From assembly GCA_012513125.1 (NCBI GenBank), contig JAAZCS010000203.1, forward strand, positions 1-5,691: a DNA stretch of 5,691 bases, in the 5' to 3' direction. Each line of letters begins with the position of its first letter. Position 1 is the stretch's first letter. A program made the position numbers and the translations under genes. Below, piece by piece: positions 5,132 to 5,691 of this stretch. This stretch comes from Treponema sp. (GTDB lineage: Bacteria > Spirochaetota > Spirochaetia > Treponematales > Treponemataceae). The notes beneath the pieces were generated by a model. That model did no database searches, was not told the DNA's origin, and was given only the letters and a program-made list of their open reading frames with translations.

Positions 5132-5691
5132 ATGATTAAAGATATTTCTATTATGGTTCAGCCTCAAGATGAAAAAAATGAGTCTGAAATAAAAAAACAA
5201 ATTGTATATCAACTGAAGAAAGATAATATTTCCTTTAAAGATAATGAACTAACATATATTTTTCAAAAAAAATCGATTGATGCTCGGCATGGACAAATTA
5301 AGTTATATTTGAAATATAAAGTTTTTATTGGTGAAAAACCGGGTTCTGCAAAAAATGTTCCTGAATGGAAAAATGTTTCTGGCGACAAAAAAATCATAAT
5401 TATCGGTGCTGGTCCCGCAGGTCTTTTTGCAGCATTACGTTTTTTGAAAAAAAGTATAAAGCCAATAATAATTGAACGTGGTGAGCAAACTTCAGACAGA
5501 AAAAAAAGTATTGCGAAAATAAGCACAGAAGATAATGTTGATCCAAATAGCAATTATTGTTTTGGTGAAGGTGGAGCAGGAACTTTTTCTGATGGAAAAT
5601 TGTATACAAGAAGCAACAAGCGTGGAAATATCGATTCAATTCTAAATATTTTTGCTCATTTTGGTGCCGATGAAAAAATTCTTACAGATGC
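5132..5691 (+). CDS. FAD-dependent oxidoreductase of the COG2509 type, N-terminal part, cut by window edge
   Basis: ATG at 5132 opens a frame to the right edge (186 whole codons). Residues about 1-70 form a small N-terminal domain with KKSIDARHGQIKLYLKYKV (46-64), the S-x-DAR pattern typical of these proteins. Residues 87-101 (KKIIIIGAGPAGLFA; Gly92, Gly94, Gly97) are the dinucleotide-binding Rossmann turn for FAD, with Glu115-Arg116-Gly117 at the end of the second strand contacting the adenosine ribose. FGEGGAGTFSDGKL (144-157) is the signature of the uncharacterised COG2509 dehydrogenases; family members are usually around 450-550 residues, so over half is missing here. It is probably a cytosolic flavoenzyme; the substrate is unknown. 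An ATG at 5115 is out of frame, and Met8 (5153) also lacks a ribosome site. It follows the EAL gene on the same strand after 88 nt but appears to have its own promoter and a leaderless start. Confidence 0.88.
   Translation, partial: MIKDISIMVQPQDEKNESEIKKQIVYQLKKDNISFKDNELTYIFQKKSIDARHGQIKLYLKYKVFIGEKPGSAKNVPEWKNVSGDKKIIIIGAGPAGLFAALRFLKKSIKPIIIERGEQTSDRKKSIAKISTEDNVDPNSNYCFGEGGAGTFSDGKLYTRSNKRGNIDSILNIFAHFGADEKILTD

Noticed and set aside
5115..5135. ATG at 5115 as start of the FAD enzyme or of a leader peptide
   Set aside because: It is out of frame and ends at TGA 5133-5135 after six codons, has no ribosome site, and overlaps the predicted -10 element.

Overview
The window is strongly AT-rich and densely coded. 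It looks like a gut- or mouth-type host-associated bacterium. A Treponema-like spirochaete is my best guess, because the window has a Sec-exported transglutaminase-like/TPR protein, a YccF membrane protein, an intracellular GH27-type glycosidase and a REC-GGDEF-EAL protein, all with A/T-ending codons. A Lachnospiraceae-type Firmicute cannot be excluded from sequence alone. No rRNA, tRNA, IS element, CRISPR array or phage gene is visible.

Left half (1-3106), minus strand. An exported Cys-His-Asp (transglutaminase-fold) protein with a helical, TPR-like C-terminal half (3106 to 1667) is followed after about 74 nt by a compact run: a small FMN nitroreductase (1592 to 1077), a YccF-type membrane protein (1064 to 705) and the N-terminal 229 residues of a GH27 glycoside hydrolase (689 running off the left edge). 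The last three genes are separated by only 12-15 nt, each gap holding a Shine-Dalgarno sequence, so they are probably one operon. The GH27 protein was found by reading the minus strand directly; its stop lies outside the window.

Middle (3107-3368). This is a divergent intergenic region. It holds a good sigma70-type promoter reading right (TTGAGT-16-TATAAT), a weaker candidate reading left, and a possible 16-codon leader ORF whose stop overlaps the next start.

Right half (3369-5691), plus strand. A c-di-GMP signalling protein (receiver, degenerate GGDEF, EAL phosphodiesterase with the catalytic set intact) is interrupted by a one-base frameshift at about 3446. The start codon, Shine-Dalgarno sequence and first 26 residues (with the acidic pair of the receiver) are in one frame, and the remaining 531 residues, with the phospho-acceptor Asp, are in the next. 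It is followed by the N-terminal 186 residues of a COG2509-type FAD-dependent oxidoreductase, which has an extended -10 promoter so close to its ATG that the mRNA should be leaderless.

No obviously new multigene defence or mobile system is visible. The observations most worth checking are the frameshifted c-di-GMP gene, the leaderless FAD enzyme, the altered sugar-binding residues of the GH27 protein and the uncharacterised exported transglutaminase-like/TPR protein.
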